A stretch of DNA of 64,000 nucleotides from Opitutaceae bacterium (GCA_028284235.1 JANQSC010000013.1:124001-188000); one strand, 5' to 3'; counted from the stretch's first letter, positions 19,031 through 28,304 are shown. Made by a program: numbers and translations. Notes: generated by a model from the letters alone, not told the origin.

Positions 19031-19267
19031 CTACTCGTCGCCGTCGTCGCCGATCGCCTCTACCGGGCACCCTTCCAGGGCTTCCATGCACAGGTCGATG
19101 CCTTCTTGCGTCGTCGGCTGCGCGTGCACGAACGAATAGGCCTCGTCGTCGTTGCGGGTAAAGTAATCCGGGGCGGTTTCGCGGCACAGATCGCAATCGA
19201 TGCACTGCTCGTCCACGTAGAACTTTCCGGCGGCGTTGTCCGCCCACTTTTCTTCTTTGTCTGCCAT
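19031..19267 (-). CDS. [4Fe-4S] ferredoxin
   Basis: 78 residues from the ATG at 19267; the open frame reaches 19354 but the sequence upstream is not protein-like. The cluster motif is CIDCDLC (Cys22, 25, 28) with Cys67 in the GCPVEAI sequence, the pattern of single-cluster [4Fe-4S] ferredoxins; Cys60 is an extra cysteine. It is very acidic, as usual for a soluble electron carrier. Its redox partner is unknown. Confidence 0.88.
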   Translation of the reverse strand: MADKEEKWADNAAGKFYVDEQCIDCDLCRETAPDYFTRNDDEAYSFVHAQPTTQEGIDLCMEALEGCPVEAIGDDGDE

Positions 19268-19456
19268 AGTAGGCGTATAAATCCGATTTGCCTTTCCCCT
19301 GTCAAGCGGAACGCGACACGTAGACAGCGAAATTCGCGCTCTCGAGGAGCTCAAATGGCGGATTTGGAGGGTATGCCACCCTCGACCAATAAACCGAATA
19401 CGCTTCGGAGCCTCAAAAATGCCGGCTCAAGAAACAAGCGGGTAAGCCAGGGCCCT

Positions 19457-19583
19457 TAGAGATTGTCTAATAAGTCGGAATATGTGTCGTCCGCATCCAG
19501 ATAGGCCCGCCGCAAGGCGGGCGCATTGCCAGACCCGAAAAAAGCCGGCTGCGACGCATATTCGGATTTATTAGATAGTCTCT
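19457..19583. mobile_element. MITE-like palindromic element, copy 1
   Basis: A 127-bp stretch whose ends are about 33-bp imperfect inverted repeats (left 19457-19489; right 19551-19583; about 27 of 33 matching), reading inward AGAGATTGTCTAATAA. In the middle is a CCCGCC-GCAA-GGCGGG hairpin (19506-19521). No coding potential. It abuts the end of the acetyltransferase gene. A related end pair occurs at 20368-20577. Confidence 0.6.
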
Positions 19584-19594
19584 TCAAAAGTTGG

Positions 19595-20251
19595 CTAGCT
19601 CGCACGCCAGACCATTGACCAGGTGCGAATGGAATCTACCGGGCAGCTCTCGAATACTGCAAGCCCGCGACCCTCGTAGAAGGCGAGATTTTCTACGGCT
19701 TCGGTATTCAGGCAAACGCCTTCCGACCCAGAGTGGCTTAGCGCTTCCCGTTTTGTCGCTTCCACCAAAGCCGCTCCCATTCCGAGACCTTGATACCCTG
19801 GCTTCACTCCCAGTATGCCGAGGTAATGATGAGGCCATGACGGCACTGTTTCGTCGCAGACGTCCGCATACTTCAGAAACCGTTCCGTCGCCTGCTCCCC
19901 CATCGCTACGCAGGCCTCGTCCCACAACTGGTCCAACTCAGGCGTTGAGAATTCTTCGCCTGGCTCGCTGATGACGGCGACACCTGCGATCTCTTCATTA
20001 ACGCGAGCGACCAAAACGGGCCAGTCTCTAACAATCCGCGCCTTGATGAGATATTCGAACATAACGCGAAATCGATCCGGGCCATCGTCCAAACCTTCGA
20101 ACATGTAGTGGGTAACCGGATAGTTCGCGAAAGCGTCGCGCAAAACGTCTGCGGCTAAAGCGATGTCTTTGCCATCTAGTCGGTCAACCTTCCAGGCTTG
20201 GGTGTTCGAGATTGAGTTAGAGCGATTTTCGATGATCGTTTTCATAAGCAC
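19595..20251 (-). CDS. GNAT-family N-acetyltransferase
   Basis: 218 residues. The C-terminal half contains the GNAT acetyl-CoA loop: HYLGILGVKPGYQGLGMGAAL (a Q-x-x-G-x-G/A pyrophosphate-binding loop), followed by a helix and the CLNTEAVENLAFYEGRGL segment, typical of GCN5-related acetyltransferases with a short-range acceptor site. The acceptor substrate cannot be inferred. Single gene; an alternative Met lies at residue 3. Confidence 0.85.
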   Translation of the reverse strand: MLMKTIIENRSNSISNTQAWKVDRLDGKDIALAADVLRDAFANYPVTHYMFEGLDDGPDRFRVMFEYLIKARIVRDWPVLVARVNEEIAGVAVISEPGEEFSTPELDQLWDEACVAMGEQATERFLKYADVCDETVPSWPHHYLGILGVKPGYQGLGMGAALVEATKREALSHSGSEGVCLNTEAVENLAFYEGRGLAVFESCPVDSIRTWSMVWRAS

Positions 20252-20574
20252 TTTGAGTTCACCTACATCATACGGCGCAGTCCAGGCAGTCGCTAGTCGG
20301 TGAACTACGGTATCCAGCGTCGCCCTCTACCGTATTCGGTCCTTATCCAGGACGAGCGCCGTCGCTAGGAAAGTGTCTAATGAATCGCTTTCGAGCAGCC
20401 CCAGAGCGTTTCCGAGTTCGAAATTACGGCTTTCGATTTGAGGTATACCCGGCCGTGTCTCGCCGTAGCCCCGCAGAGTGGGGACGAAAGCGGAAGTGTG
20501 TATCGAAATGAGGAAACGAAATTTGGAGCCGAAAGGCGCAAGTTCACGAAGAAATTGGATTTATTGGACACCCT
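20252..20574. other. Intergenic region between acetyltransferase and waaA genes
   Basis: 323 bp with no credible gene. It contains the acetyltransferase promoter side and, from 20368, the second MITE-like element. Confidence 0.4.
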
Positions 20575-20577
20575 CTA
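20368..20577. mobile_element. MITE-like palindromic element, copy 2 (diverged)
   Basis: Ends resemble those of the element at 19457-19583: the left end reads AAGTGTCTAATGAATC, and the right end on the other strand reads GGGTGTCCAATAAATCC; about 14 of 19 terminal bases pair. The right end overlaps the waaA stop codon. Internal sequence differs from copy 1 and is longer (about 210 bp). Confidence 0.4.
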
Positions 20578-21915
20578 AGCGTCCAGCAGGCGATCGAGCG
20601 CTTCCAACGTTCGCTCCAGGGACCCTCGACTATTTTCCGCCCACTCGCGTTGCCTTTTCGACTGAGCTTCGAGAGCGCGCCCATCTACCGCGAGAGTCAG
20701 GATTCTGGACACAAGGGTATCCTCGTCCTCGACCAATTCGGCGGCTCCTGACTCGAGCATCCCTTTGTGAACACTTCGAAAATTACTCATTCCCGGCCCA
20801 AAGAGTAGCGGCACGCCCAGCAAACCGCACTCGATTGGCGTCTGCCCTTCTTTGTGAGGCGGCAAACTCTTCCCGACAAAGGCTAAATCCGCCAATTGCG
20901 TGAGCGCTCTCAGCTCACCACTCGTGTCGCCCACCAGAATGTCTACCTCCGTTTCGGGAGCCCCTTCACTTTTGAAATGGCAACGCAAATCCGATGCTTC
21001 CCTCTCCAGTAGATCGCGAATTTCACCGCGCCGTTCGGCATGTCGCGGCACCAACATCAAACGGCAATTTGGAAGCGACCCGCGTAGCGACCTGAACGCT
21101 CGCAAAAGAGCCGCCTCTTCACCTGGCCACGTAGAGGATCCCAAAAGCACAAATCCGTTCCCCAGCCCCAAACCCTGCTTCAACTCAGCCCTCTTTCGGG
21201 CATCGAATCGCTCGCCAATATCGACGTCGACTTTGAGGTTCCCTGTAACGGAAATGCGTTCGGGAGGAAGGCCGATTTCCCGGAATCGCTCCGCATCGTG
21301 TTCCGAAATCGCCAGGACGCGTTCAATACATCTCAGATGCCCCCTAAAAAGAAATGACAACCGACGGGCATACCGGAACGACTTGTCGGAAAGCCGGCCA
21401 TTCACCACGACCATCGGAACGCCTCGTTTTCGGGCCTGGCGCATGTGCTCCGGCCACAGTTCCGTTTCAGCGCAGATTGCCACGTCCGAACGCGTCCGTT
21501 TCCAGAACTTCCGCGAAAACGGCCAAAAATCCAATGGAAAATAGTAAATCTTGTCGCAAATATCTGAATACTTTTCCGTCGCCAAGGCGTACCCCGTGCT
21601 GGTTGTGGTCGTCAACAACACCTCCACGCGCTCGTCGTCCGCCAATTTGCGCAGCAACGCCTCGACCACAAGGATCTCCCCCAAGCTTACCGCCTGTATC
21701 CAAACTCTGCGTTTGCCTTCGACCTTCCGCCAGTCTTCGACCCCGACGCCCAGGCGCATGGAAAACGTTCCCTCGCTATTGCCGCGCCGCTTCATCTTGA
21801 GCAAGTACTTGGGCGCGAGCGCCAAGGCCACGGGAGCGAAAATCAGCCTATAGATCCAAATAAACAACCCACGCTTAGAATCGCGTTTGCGAAAGAAACG
21901 CAAGCCCTCGCTCAA
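20575..21915 (-). CDS. waaA: 3-deoxy-D-manno-octulosonic acid (Kdo) transferase
   Basis: 446 residues (family about 420-430). A membrane-associated N-terminus (IYRLIFAPVALALAPKYLL) precedes a GT-B/GT30 fold. Conserved features include VWIQAVSLGE (His-to-Gln variant of the usual WIHAVSVGE start), ICAETELWPE (acceptor-side acidic residue), the ISVTGNLKVD loop, and the donor loop GKSLPPHKEGQTPIECG. It adds Kdo to lipid A precursor at the inner membrane, so the organism makes LPS. It diverges from the HIT gene across a repeat-rich intergenic region. Confidence 0.92.
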   Translation of the reverse strand: MSEGLRFFRKRDSKRGLFIWIYRLIFAPVALALAPKYLLKMKRRGNSEGTFSMRLGVGVEDWRKVEGKRRVWIQAVSLGEILVVEALLRKLADDERVEVLLTTTTSTGYALATEKYSDICDKIYYFPLDFWPFSRKFWKRTRSDVAICAETELWPEHMRQARKRGVPMVVVNGRLSDKSFRYARRLSFLFRGHLRCIERVLAISEHDAERFREIGLPPERISVTGNLKVDVDIGERFDARKRAELKQGLGLGNGFVLLGSSTWPGEEAALLRAFRSLRGSLPNCRLMLVPRHAERRGEIRDLLEREASDLRCHFKSEGAPETEVDILVGDTSGELRALTQLADLAFVGKSLPPHKEGQTPIECGLLGVPLLFGPGMSNFRSVHKGMLESGAAELVEDEDTLVSRILTLAVDGRALEAQSKRQREWAENSRGSLERTLEALDRLLDA

Positions 21916-22039
21916 TCCTAATCCTAATCATAATCTTAATCCAAACCTCTTAGTTGGAGGCGTGGGAGTGATTAGGATTATGAGTAAGATTAGGATTATG
22001 AGTAAGATTAGGATTATGAGTAAGATTAGGATTATGAGT
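21916..22039. repeat. 18-bp tandem repeat with inverted counterpart
   Basis: Units of ATTAGGATTATGAGTAAG begin at 21971, 21989 and 22007, with a partial unit at 22025-22039. Upstream (about 21916-21943) the reverse complement of the motif occurs (CTAATCCTAATCATAATC), so the region can fold back on itself. It occupies the divergent promoter region between waaA and the HIT gene. It stays in frame with the HIT gene because the unit is a multiple of three. Confidence 0.8.
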
Positions 22040-22102
22040 GCGAGTGCTAAGGGAACGATCGTTTTGACAGGGGAAGGCCCGACTCGCAGACTCTCAACCC
22101 AC

Positions 22103-22594
22103 ATGGACCACTTGCACGCCTACTGGAGAATGGAGTACGTCACGCAGGAGAAATCTCCCGCGGACCGCCGCCCCTTCGTCGACCTTCCAAAGTCGGACGA
22201 CGACAAAGCCTCGCTCATCCTCGCCCGCGAGCGCCACAGTTTCATCCTCATGAACCGTTACCCCTACAACGCGGGCCACCTATTGATTCTCCCTTACCGA
22301 GAAGTCCCTGACATCGAAGATCTTACGGACGACGAATGTCTATGCTTCCTCCAAACGACGCGTAAGGCGAAACGCCTTCTGACGGCCGCCCTCAAGCCCG
22401 ACGGATTCAATATCGGCATCAATCTGGGGGAAGCCGGCGGCGCGGGCATTCCCAAGCACTTGCATCAACACGTGGTCCCGCGATGGAAAGGCGACACAAA
22501 TTTCATGCCCGTCATCGGCTCCACCCGAGTGCTCCCGCAGTCCCTCGAAGCCATGTGGGACCACCTGAAATCCGTGTGCGAAAAGCTGGACTAA
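22103..22594 (+). CDS. HIT-family (histidine triad) nucleotide hydrolase/phosphorylase
   Basis: 163 residues from the ATG at 22103. The histidine triad is KHLHQHVVPRW near residue 119. The N-terminal WRMEYV...CIL-like pattern and the MNRYPYNAGHLLILPY strand match the AP4A phosphorylase/HIT branch. Likely splits dinucleoside polyphosphates or AMP-lysine-type adducts. The open frame extends to 21887 through the 18-bp tandem repeats, but nothing there looks like protein. First gene of a run with phoH, pgpH and ybeY. Confidence 0.85.
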   Translation: MDHLHAYWRMEYVTQEKSPADRRPFVDLPKSDDDKASLILARERHSFILMNRYPYNAGHLLILPYREVPDIEDLTDDECLCFLQTTRKAKRLLTAALKPDGFNIGINLGEAGGAGIPKHLHQHVVPRWKGDTNFMPVIGSTRVLPQSLEAMWDHLKSVCEKLD

Positions 22595-22631
22595 GCGGGT
22601 CCGAACCCTATTTTGCCTCCTTCTTTTCAAA

Positions 22632-23594
22632 ATGGGGTCGCGCACGCTACAATTCGAAAACGCGAGACAGCTGTCTCAACTCTACTGCGGGGACGAACGC
22701 AATCTGCAGCAGGTCGAGTCTGCCCTGAACGTCCGGCTCGTGACTCGGGACGGCTGGCTGCAGGTCGACGGCGAAGATCCCGCCATCGATCAAGTCGAAA
22801 CCTTGTTCAACCTGCTCTTAACTGTTCGAGAACAAGGACTTAAGATAAGAAAGCCTGATTTCGAAAGCCTCGTCGAAGGCGTGGCGGAAGACCGCGTAGA
22901 CGAGCTCCGGTCGCTTTTTGAAGACGAATGCGTCATCGCCACCCGCCGGTCGACGATCGTCCCGAAAACCCTCGGCCAAAAACGCTACCTCCGGTCCATT
23001 TTCGAGAACGACATCGTCTTCGGCATCGGACCCGCCGGAACAGGCAAAACCTACCTGGCCATGGCCGCCGCGGTCTCCAAGCTCCTCGACGGCAGCATTA
23101 AACGCCTCATCCTCAGCCGTCCCGCCGTCGAAGCGGGCGAGACCTTGGGCTTTCTTCCCGGCGACCTGCAAGAGAAGATCCTCCCCTACCTAAGACCTTT
23201 ATACGACGCGCTTTACGACATGATGGACCGCGACGACGTCGCCAAGCTCATCGAGAAAGGCGTCATCGAAATCGCCCCGCTCGCCTACATGCGTGGCCGC
23301 ACGCTCAGCGAGTCGTTCATCATTCTCGACGAGGCCCAAAACACCACGCCTGAACAGATGATGATGTTCCTGACCCGATTGGGAAATGAAAGTAAAATGG
23401 TCATCACGGGCGATATTACGCAAATCGACATCCCCCGGTCCAAAACCTCGGGGCTCCTCGAAATCCGAAAAGTTCTCAAGTCCTTGAAGGGGATAGACTT
23501 CCACTTTTTCCAATCCACCGATGTCGTGCGTCACCGCCTCGTCCAGAAGATCGTAGAGGCCTACGACGCCTATAAAAACCGGGAAGAAGGATGA
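22632..23594 (+). CDS. phoH: PhoH-family ATPase
   Basis: 320 residues. An N-terminal KH-like module (about 1-70) is followed by the PhoH ATPase: Walker A GPAGTGKTYLAM (about residue 134), SRPAVEAGETLGFLPGD, and Walker B with FIILDEAQNTTPEQM. PhoH proteins are RNA-related ATPases commonly encoded next to YbeY, as here. It starts 37 bp after the HIT gene. Confidence 0.93.
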   Translation: MGSRTLQFENARQLSQLYCGDERNLQQVESALNVRLVTRDGWLQVDGEDPAIDQVETLFNLLLTVREQGLKIRKPDFESLVEGVAEDRVDELRSLFEDECVIATRRSTIVPKTLGQKRYLRSIFENDIVFGIGPAGTGKTYLAMAAAVSKLLDGSIKRLILSRPAVEAGETLGFLPGDLQEKILPYLRPLYDALYDMMDRDDVAKLIEKGVIEIAPLAYMRGRTLSESFIILDEAQNTTPEQMMMFLTRLGNESKMVITGDITQIDIPRSKTSGLLEIRKVLKSLKGIDFHFFQSTDVVRHRLVQKIVEAYDAYKNREEG

Positions 23595-23667
23595 CTCCCG
23601 CCGCTTAAGATTAGTTTGCGCCAAGCGTTGAAATTGAATCTTTTCACTGTTCCCACGTCGAACCCGT

Positions 23668-26037
23668 ATGCCTCTATCTGAGCAGTTCAGAGCGCTTCTC
23701 AACCGCTTTTTCCGGAAAAAGCGGAAGAAACGCAAAACGGAGTCCTCCTCGTCCATCTTGATCTTCCTCGAGAAGAGCCGGGCGATCTCGATCGGCCTCT
23801 TCGCTCTGACCGTCGCGGCGATCGTGGTCACCAGCTTCATGGGCGTCAAACCGTCCGGCTACCAGTTCCTACCCAACCAAATCGCCTCGATCCGCATCGT
23901 GGCAGCCGAGGATTTCACTTACCAAAGCTCGATCCTCACTGAACAGAAACGCGAGCAGCTCCTCACCGAAGTGCCACCCGTCTATCGCACGGACATGCGC
24001 TACTTCAACACCTTCAGCAAACACGTCAACGAGCTCCTCGCCGACATGGACATGTTCGCCGAAGTCGAGCACGACCTCTCCGCCAGCGCCGCTCAAGACT
24101 ACATTCTAGAGATTACCGAACGCTTCAACGAGAAAAACAACTACCGCCTCTCCAGCGCCGACCTCACCACCATCCTCGAATTCTCCAACGCGGAAACCCG
24201 ACGCGACCTTATCGAAACCGGACTCATCAGCCTGCGCGAAAGCTACAAAATCGGCATCTACGACAAAGAAGACGCCAACTTCGACTTCGGCCAGCAGTCC
24301 ATCGCCCTTTTCAAATCCGGCAACGAAGTGAGCCAGCGACGAATCGAGTCCACCGACGACGCCCTCACTATGTTGCGCGTCGCCCTCAACGCGGAGAACG
24401 TTCCCCCGCAAGTTTCCAGCGCCTTCAGCCGTCTTTTCCGCGACGGCGTGCGACCGAATTTCCGCCGCGACGAAACGGAGATACAAGTAATGCGCCAGAA
24501 GATGCTGGAATCGCTAGAACCGGTGATCGTCAAAATCGAAAAAGGCGCCAGTATCATTGAACCCAATACGCGCGTCACGCCGGAGCAATACGAACAGCAT
24601 CTCGCCTACATACGCCATCTCGACGGCAAAGAGGTAGACACTCTAGACTTTCAACTGATCGGCCGCGTCCTCCTGGTAATGGCCATGCTTACCGCCGCGA
24701 CTTTCTACATTCGCCTCGAAGACCGGGCCACCTTGCAGAGCAATGGTCGCCTCGGACTCCTAGCTCTCGTAGTCGTCTGTAATCTCGCCCTCGTTCGACT
24801 GTGTTTCGAGCTCGGCGACCTCGACCAGTTTCTCTACGACAGCAGTCTATCCGCGATCCTCCCGTACATAACGCCGACCACGCTTTCCCCGCTCATCATC
24901 GCAATTCTCATGGGCAGCGGGCCCGGGCTGCTTACGGCGCTCGTGGTCAGCCTCTTCTCCGCCGTGATGTTCGGCAACCGGCTCGAGCTGATGGTCATGA
25001 CCTTCCTCGCCTCCTGCGTCGCCATTTTCATTTGCCGCAACATTCGCAAACGCAGTCGCGTCGTGACCGCGGGATTCGCCGCCGGGCTCTGCATCGCTCT
25101 CTTCACGCTCCTCTACAATCTCGCCGAGCGGATTCCTTCCGAGATCATATTCTACCAAGTCGTTTCCGCCTCCATCACCGGATTCGTGCAAGGAATCGTC
25201 ATCGTCGGCGTCCTGCCGTTACTGGAAACGCTCTTCAAACGCACCACCAACATCACCCTGCTGGAACTGAGCGACTACAACCACCCCATTCTGCGCCGCA
25301 TGCAGCACGAGGCTCCCGGCACTTGGCATCACAGCCTCATGGTCGCCAATCTCGCGGAGAACGCCTGCAACGCCATACGAGGCAACGCCCTGCTCGCCCG
25401 CGTGAGCTGCATGTTCCACGATATCGGAAAGCTCGTTAAACCTGAGTACTTCACGGAAAACCAACTCGACGGCCGCAATCCCCACGACGAGAAAACCGCG
25501 TCGTTCAGCGCTCTGGTCATCAAGAGCCACGTGAAAGAAGGCGTCGATCTCGGCCTCACCTACAAGCTTCCCCGTCCCATCATCGACGTCATTCGACAAC
25601 ACCACGGCACCAACCTCATTCGCTACTTCTATCACAAAGCGGTCCAGCAGGCCAAAGAGAACCCCGACGAAGACGCCCACGTGCTGGAGTCCACCTACCG
25701 CTACGACGGTCCCAAACCGCAATTCCGGGAAAGCGCCGTGATTCTCTTGGCCGACTCAATCGAAGCCGCCAGCCGGTCACTGCCCAAAGCGACGCCCCAA
25801 AACATCGAAGAACTCGTCGACCGCATTTTCAAATCGAATATCGACGACGGGCAACTCGACGAATGCGCCATCACCATGTCGGAGCTCGCCCTAATCAAAG
25901 AGAGTTTCATTTTCACCCTGATCAATTCACTCCACTCGCGCATCGCCTATCCGGGATCGAAGGAACCAGAGCACTCGTCCAGCAAGAAGACGACGAATGA
26001 ACGAAAGACCGAACGCGTCGAAGCGAGCGCAAATTAA
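23668..26037 (+). CDS. pgpH: 7TM-HD phosphohydrolase (PgpH-like c-di-AMP phosphodiesterase)
   Basis: 789 residues: one N-terminal membrane helix (about 35-55), an extracytoplasmic 7TMR-HDED domain (about 65-310), seven membrane helices (about 325-520) and a cytoplasmic HD domain. HD residues are visible: GTWHHSLMVANLAENA, then CMFHDIGKLVKPEYF with the HD pair, and NPHDEKT. Proteins of this layout hydrolyse c-di-AMP in Firmicutes; the same role here is inferred. The 3' end overlaps ybeY by 41 bp. Confidence 0.88.
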   Translation: MPLSEQFRALLNRFFRKKRKKRKTESSSSILIFLEKSRAISIGLFALTVAAIVVTSFMGVKPSGYQFLPNQIASIRIVAAEDFTYQSSILTEQKREQLLTEVPPVYRTDMRYFNTFSKHVNELLADMDMFAEVEHDLSASAAQDYILEITERFNEKNNYRLSSADLTTILEFSNAETRRDLIETGLISLRESYKIGIYDKEDANFDFGQQSIALFKSGNEVSQRRIESTDDALTMLRVALNAENVPPQVSSAFSRLFRDGVRPNFRRDETEIQVMRQKMLESLEPVIVKIEKGASIIEPNTRVTPEQYEQHLAYIRHLDGKEVDTLDFQLIGRVLLVMAMLTAATFYIRLEDRATLQSNGRLGLLALVVVCNLALVRLCFELGDLDQFLYDSSLSAILPYITPTTLSPLIIAILMGSGPGLLTALVVSLFSAVMFGNRLELMVMTFLASCVAIFICRNIRKRSRVVTAGFAAGLCIALFTLLYNLAERIPSEIIFYQVVSASITGFVQGIVIVGVLPLLETLFKRTTNITLLELSDYNHPILRRMQHEAPGTWHHSLMVANLAENACNAIRGNALLARVSCMFHDIGKLVKPEYFTENQLDGRNPHDEKTASFSALVIKSHVKEGVDLGLTYKLPRPIIDVIRQHHGTNLIRYFYHKAVQQAKENPDEDAHVLESTYRYDGPKPQFRESAVILLADSIEAASRSLPKATPQNIEELVDRIFKSNIDDGQLDECAITMSELALIKESFIFTLINSLHSRIAYPGSKEPEHSSSKKTTNERKTERVEASAN

Positions 26038-26476
26038 CAACCTCTGCCCGGGACTCGTCGCTCCCGAATCTGAAGTGGAACGCCTTTTTGCCGTGCTGGA
26101 CCGCTACGGCGGATTCGACGCCCCCAATGGGAGCCTTTCCATCGCCTTCGTATCCAAAATCGAGATAGCCCGAATCCACGAGCAGTTCATGCAAGACGGC
26201 TCCGCTACCGACGTCATCACCTTCCCCGGCGATAGCGACGAAGGCTTGGCCGGAGAGATTTGCGTCTGCCCGGAAATCGCCCGCGACTACGCCCGCGAAA
26301 ACAGCCTTCCCTTCAACCAAGAACTTTCCCTTTATCTTGCCCACGGCTACTTGCACCTGTGCGGATTCGACGATCGCGACGAGGCACAACGAGACGCCAT
26401 GCGCAACGCGGAAGCGCTCGCCATCGAAACGCTCGTTCGCCACGACGCCCTCCCCAATTTCTCTCTCGACTCTTAA
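25997..26476 (+). CDS. ybeY: Endoribonuclease YbeY (rRNA maturation factor)
   Basis: 159 residues, normal for the family. The zinc motif reads HGYLHLCGFDD: the first two histidines are present, but the usual third (in the ...G-x-D-H ending) is Asp. Upstream TDVITFPGD matches the conserved TDVLSFP strand. YbeY acts in 16S rRNA processing and ribosome quality control. It overlaps pgpH and is followed after 7 bp by a membrane protein gene. Confidence 0.88.
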   Translation: MNERPNASKRAQINNLCPGLVAPESEVERLFAVLDRYGGFDAPNGSLSIAFVSKIEIARIHEQFMQDGSATDVITFPGDSDEGLAGEICVCPEIARDYARENSLPFNQELSLYLAHGYLHLCGFDDRDEAQRDAMRNAEALAIETLVRHDALPNFSLDS

Positions 26477-26483
26477 ATTCGAA

Positions 26484-28100
26484 ATGGACGAATTCACGCC
26501 GAAATCCACGCGCGAACAGAAACTACGCTACCTTTATCGGGCCATATACGTCGCCGCCTTCGCGTTCCTCGCTCTCGAGGTCTACAACTACTACCATTTC
26601 AATTTCGGATACACCACCCTGCCCCGCTTTGGCTCCGAATTCCACGAACGCGCCCTTCCCGTCCTCAAAGACACCAACCACTATATATATAAACGAGGGT
26701 CCGGATACGACGGGCAATTCTACGCCCAGCTTGCGCTCGACCCGCTCGTCGTTGACCCCGACATCGAGAACGCCCTCGACAACGCGCCGTACCGGGCCCG
26801 ACGTATCCTCTTTTCCTGGACAGCTTGGGCGTTCGGCTTGGGCAACCCCCACTGGGCGCTGCAAGCCTACAGCGTTCAGAACGCATTGTTCTGGGCGCTC
26901 GCGGGATTGCTTCTGCTCCGCTGGCTCCCGCCCACCAATTGGCAGAACACGCTCCGGTTCGTCGCCTGCTTCTTCACCGCAGGCTTCGTTCTCAGCTTCA
27001 ATCGAGCCCTCCTCGACGGCCCCGGATTGTTCTTGATCGCTCTCGGAGCGCTCCTCGTCGAAGCGAATCGGAAATGGTCAGGCGCCGCGATACTCGGTCT
27101 CGCCGGACTCGGAAAAGAAACCAACCTGCTCGCGGTTTCATCCCTCTGGAGGCCCAGTTCCAACGGTTCGAAGATTCCACTCGGGTTTATCGGGCCCGCA
27201 ATCCTCGCCGCGCTGCCGTTCCTTATCTGGTTCATCTATATACAATTCACACTCACCCCGCACGGAACCAGCATCTCGGGAAACAGTAACTTCAGCTTTC
27301 CGCTCGTCGGGATATTCTCAACAGCTCTGCACAATCTGCGACTCGTGGGGGAATACGGCATGAGCAGCTCGATCTGGGTCCACTACGCCATGCTCGCCAG
27401 CCTATTCGTCCAGGGAATCTACCTCATCGCTCGGCCAAAACCCGAGAAAGTGTGGTGGCGCATCGGCGTCACCTACGCGGTCCTTATGCTCTTCCTCGGA
27501 ACCGCGGTCTGGGAAGGCGTCGACGCCGCTCCGCGCGTTCTCCTGCCGATGACCATCGCCTTCAATCTCCTCTTCACCCGCAAGCTGGCGTTCCTCCCAA
27601 TCCTGCTCTTCGCAAACGCGCTTACGCTGATCGGCCTGAGCAAACTCGAGCCCCCAATCGTTGAAGTACGGTTCGACATCCTCGGCCGATCCGATCTCGC
27701 CTACGACGTGGCGAGCGGAACCTATTCCGAAATCGAGTTCCAAAACGGCTGGTCCGTGCTCGAAGGAAGCACCCAGCGCTACTGGATCTGGTCCAGCGGC
27801 GACGGCCAGTTTTCCTACCGGATCCCCGGCGACAAAGACGTTCAAGCCAAACTGCACTTCATACCCAAGACGATCAACGCCCGCGAAATCATCTTCGAAG
27901 TAAACGGGGAAGCCGTATGGAACTTCGCCAGCCCCGCCGGCTACTCGGAAGCGGTCGCCATTCCAGTCACCTTCAAGTCGGGAGACAACTCCCTGCGCAT
28001 GTACAGCCCGACCCCGCCCGACAAGAGCGGCGCCGATCCCCGCGACCTGAGCTTCGCCCTCTACAACTACCGCGTCGAGCTGATCGACACACTACCCTAG
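26484..28100 (+). CDS. Polytopic membrane protein, probable glycosyltransferase-like cell-surface glycopolymer protein
   Basis: 538 residues from the ATG at 26484; a longer frame overlapping ybeY is discarded. About nine hydrophobic segments fill residues 20-400, and the last 150 residues are a soluble beta-rich domain. The motif GSGYDGQFYAQLALDP after the first helix resembles GT-C-type proteins annotated as involved in cell-surface glycopolymer formation. Donor and product are unknown. It is the last gene of the HIT-phoH-pgpH-ybeY run. Confidence 0.65.
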   Translation: MDEFTPKSTREQKLRYLYRAIYVAAFAFLALEVYNYYHFNFGYTTLPRFGSEFHERALPVLKDTNHYIYKRGSGYDGQFYAQLALDPLVVDPDIENALDNAPYRARRILFSWTAWAFGLGNPHWALQAYSVQNALFWALAGLLLLRWLPPTNWQNTLRFVACFFTAGFVLSFNRALLDGPGLFLIALGALLVEANRKWSGAAILGLAGLGKETNLLAVSSLWRPSSNGSKIPLGFIGPAILAALPFLIWFIYIQFTLTPHGTSISGNSNFSFPLVGIFSTALHNLRLVGEYGMSSSIWVHYAMLASLFVQGIYLIARPKPEKVWWRIGVTYAVLMLFLGTAVWEGVDAAPRVLLPMTIAFNLLFTRKLAFLPILLFANALTLIGLSKLEPPIVEVRFDILGRSDLAYDVASGTYSEIEFQNGWSVLEGSTQRYWIWSSGDGQFSYRIPGDKDVQAKLHFIPKTINAREIIFEVNGEAVWNFASPAGYSEAVAIPVTFKSGDNSLRMYSPTPPDKSGADPRDLSFALYNYRVELIDTLP

Positions 28101-28138
28101 AGAATCGCTAAGGGTAGGGCTCGACGGCCCGGCGAGCC
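28092..28138. repeat. Two adjacent hairpins after the membrane protein gene
   Basis: CTACCCT-N12-AGGGTAG (28092-28117), with the stop codon at its left loop edge, and GGCTCG-N9-CGAGCC (28118-28138). No T-tract follows. These could act as transcript 3' ends or be part of an intergenic repeat family. Confidence 0.45.
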
Positions 28139-28304
28139 GATACGGTTAATTGTACTACTCGCAACTGCGGACCGCCTGGCAGCCACCGACTGCACCGAGG
28201 TCTTTGACGGGATCGGTCCCCACCTTCGCGCTCAAAGTCGTGGATTCATAGGGTAGATAGAATCAAATCGAATCCGTAGGGCTGGCGCTTGCACCACGCC
28301 GCGA

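Noticed and set aside
21971-22039. CRISPR array
   Set aside because: Units are directly tandem with no spacers, and no cas genes are present.
21887-22102. HIT protein reading through the tandem repeats
   Set aside because: The repeat-coded IRIMSK units are an artefact of the 18-bp repeat staying in frame; HIT homologues start near 22103.
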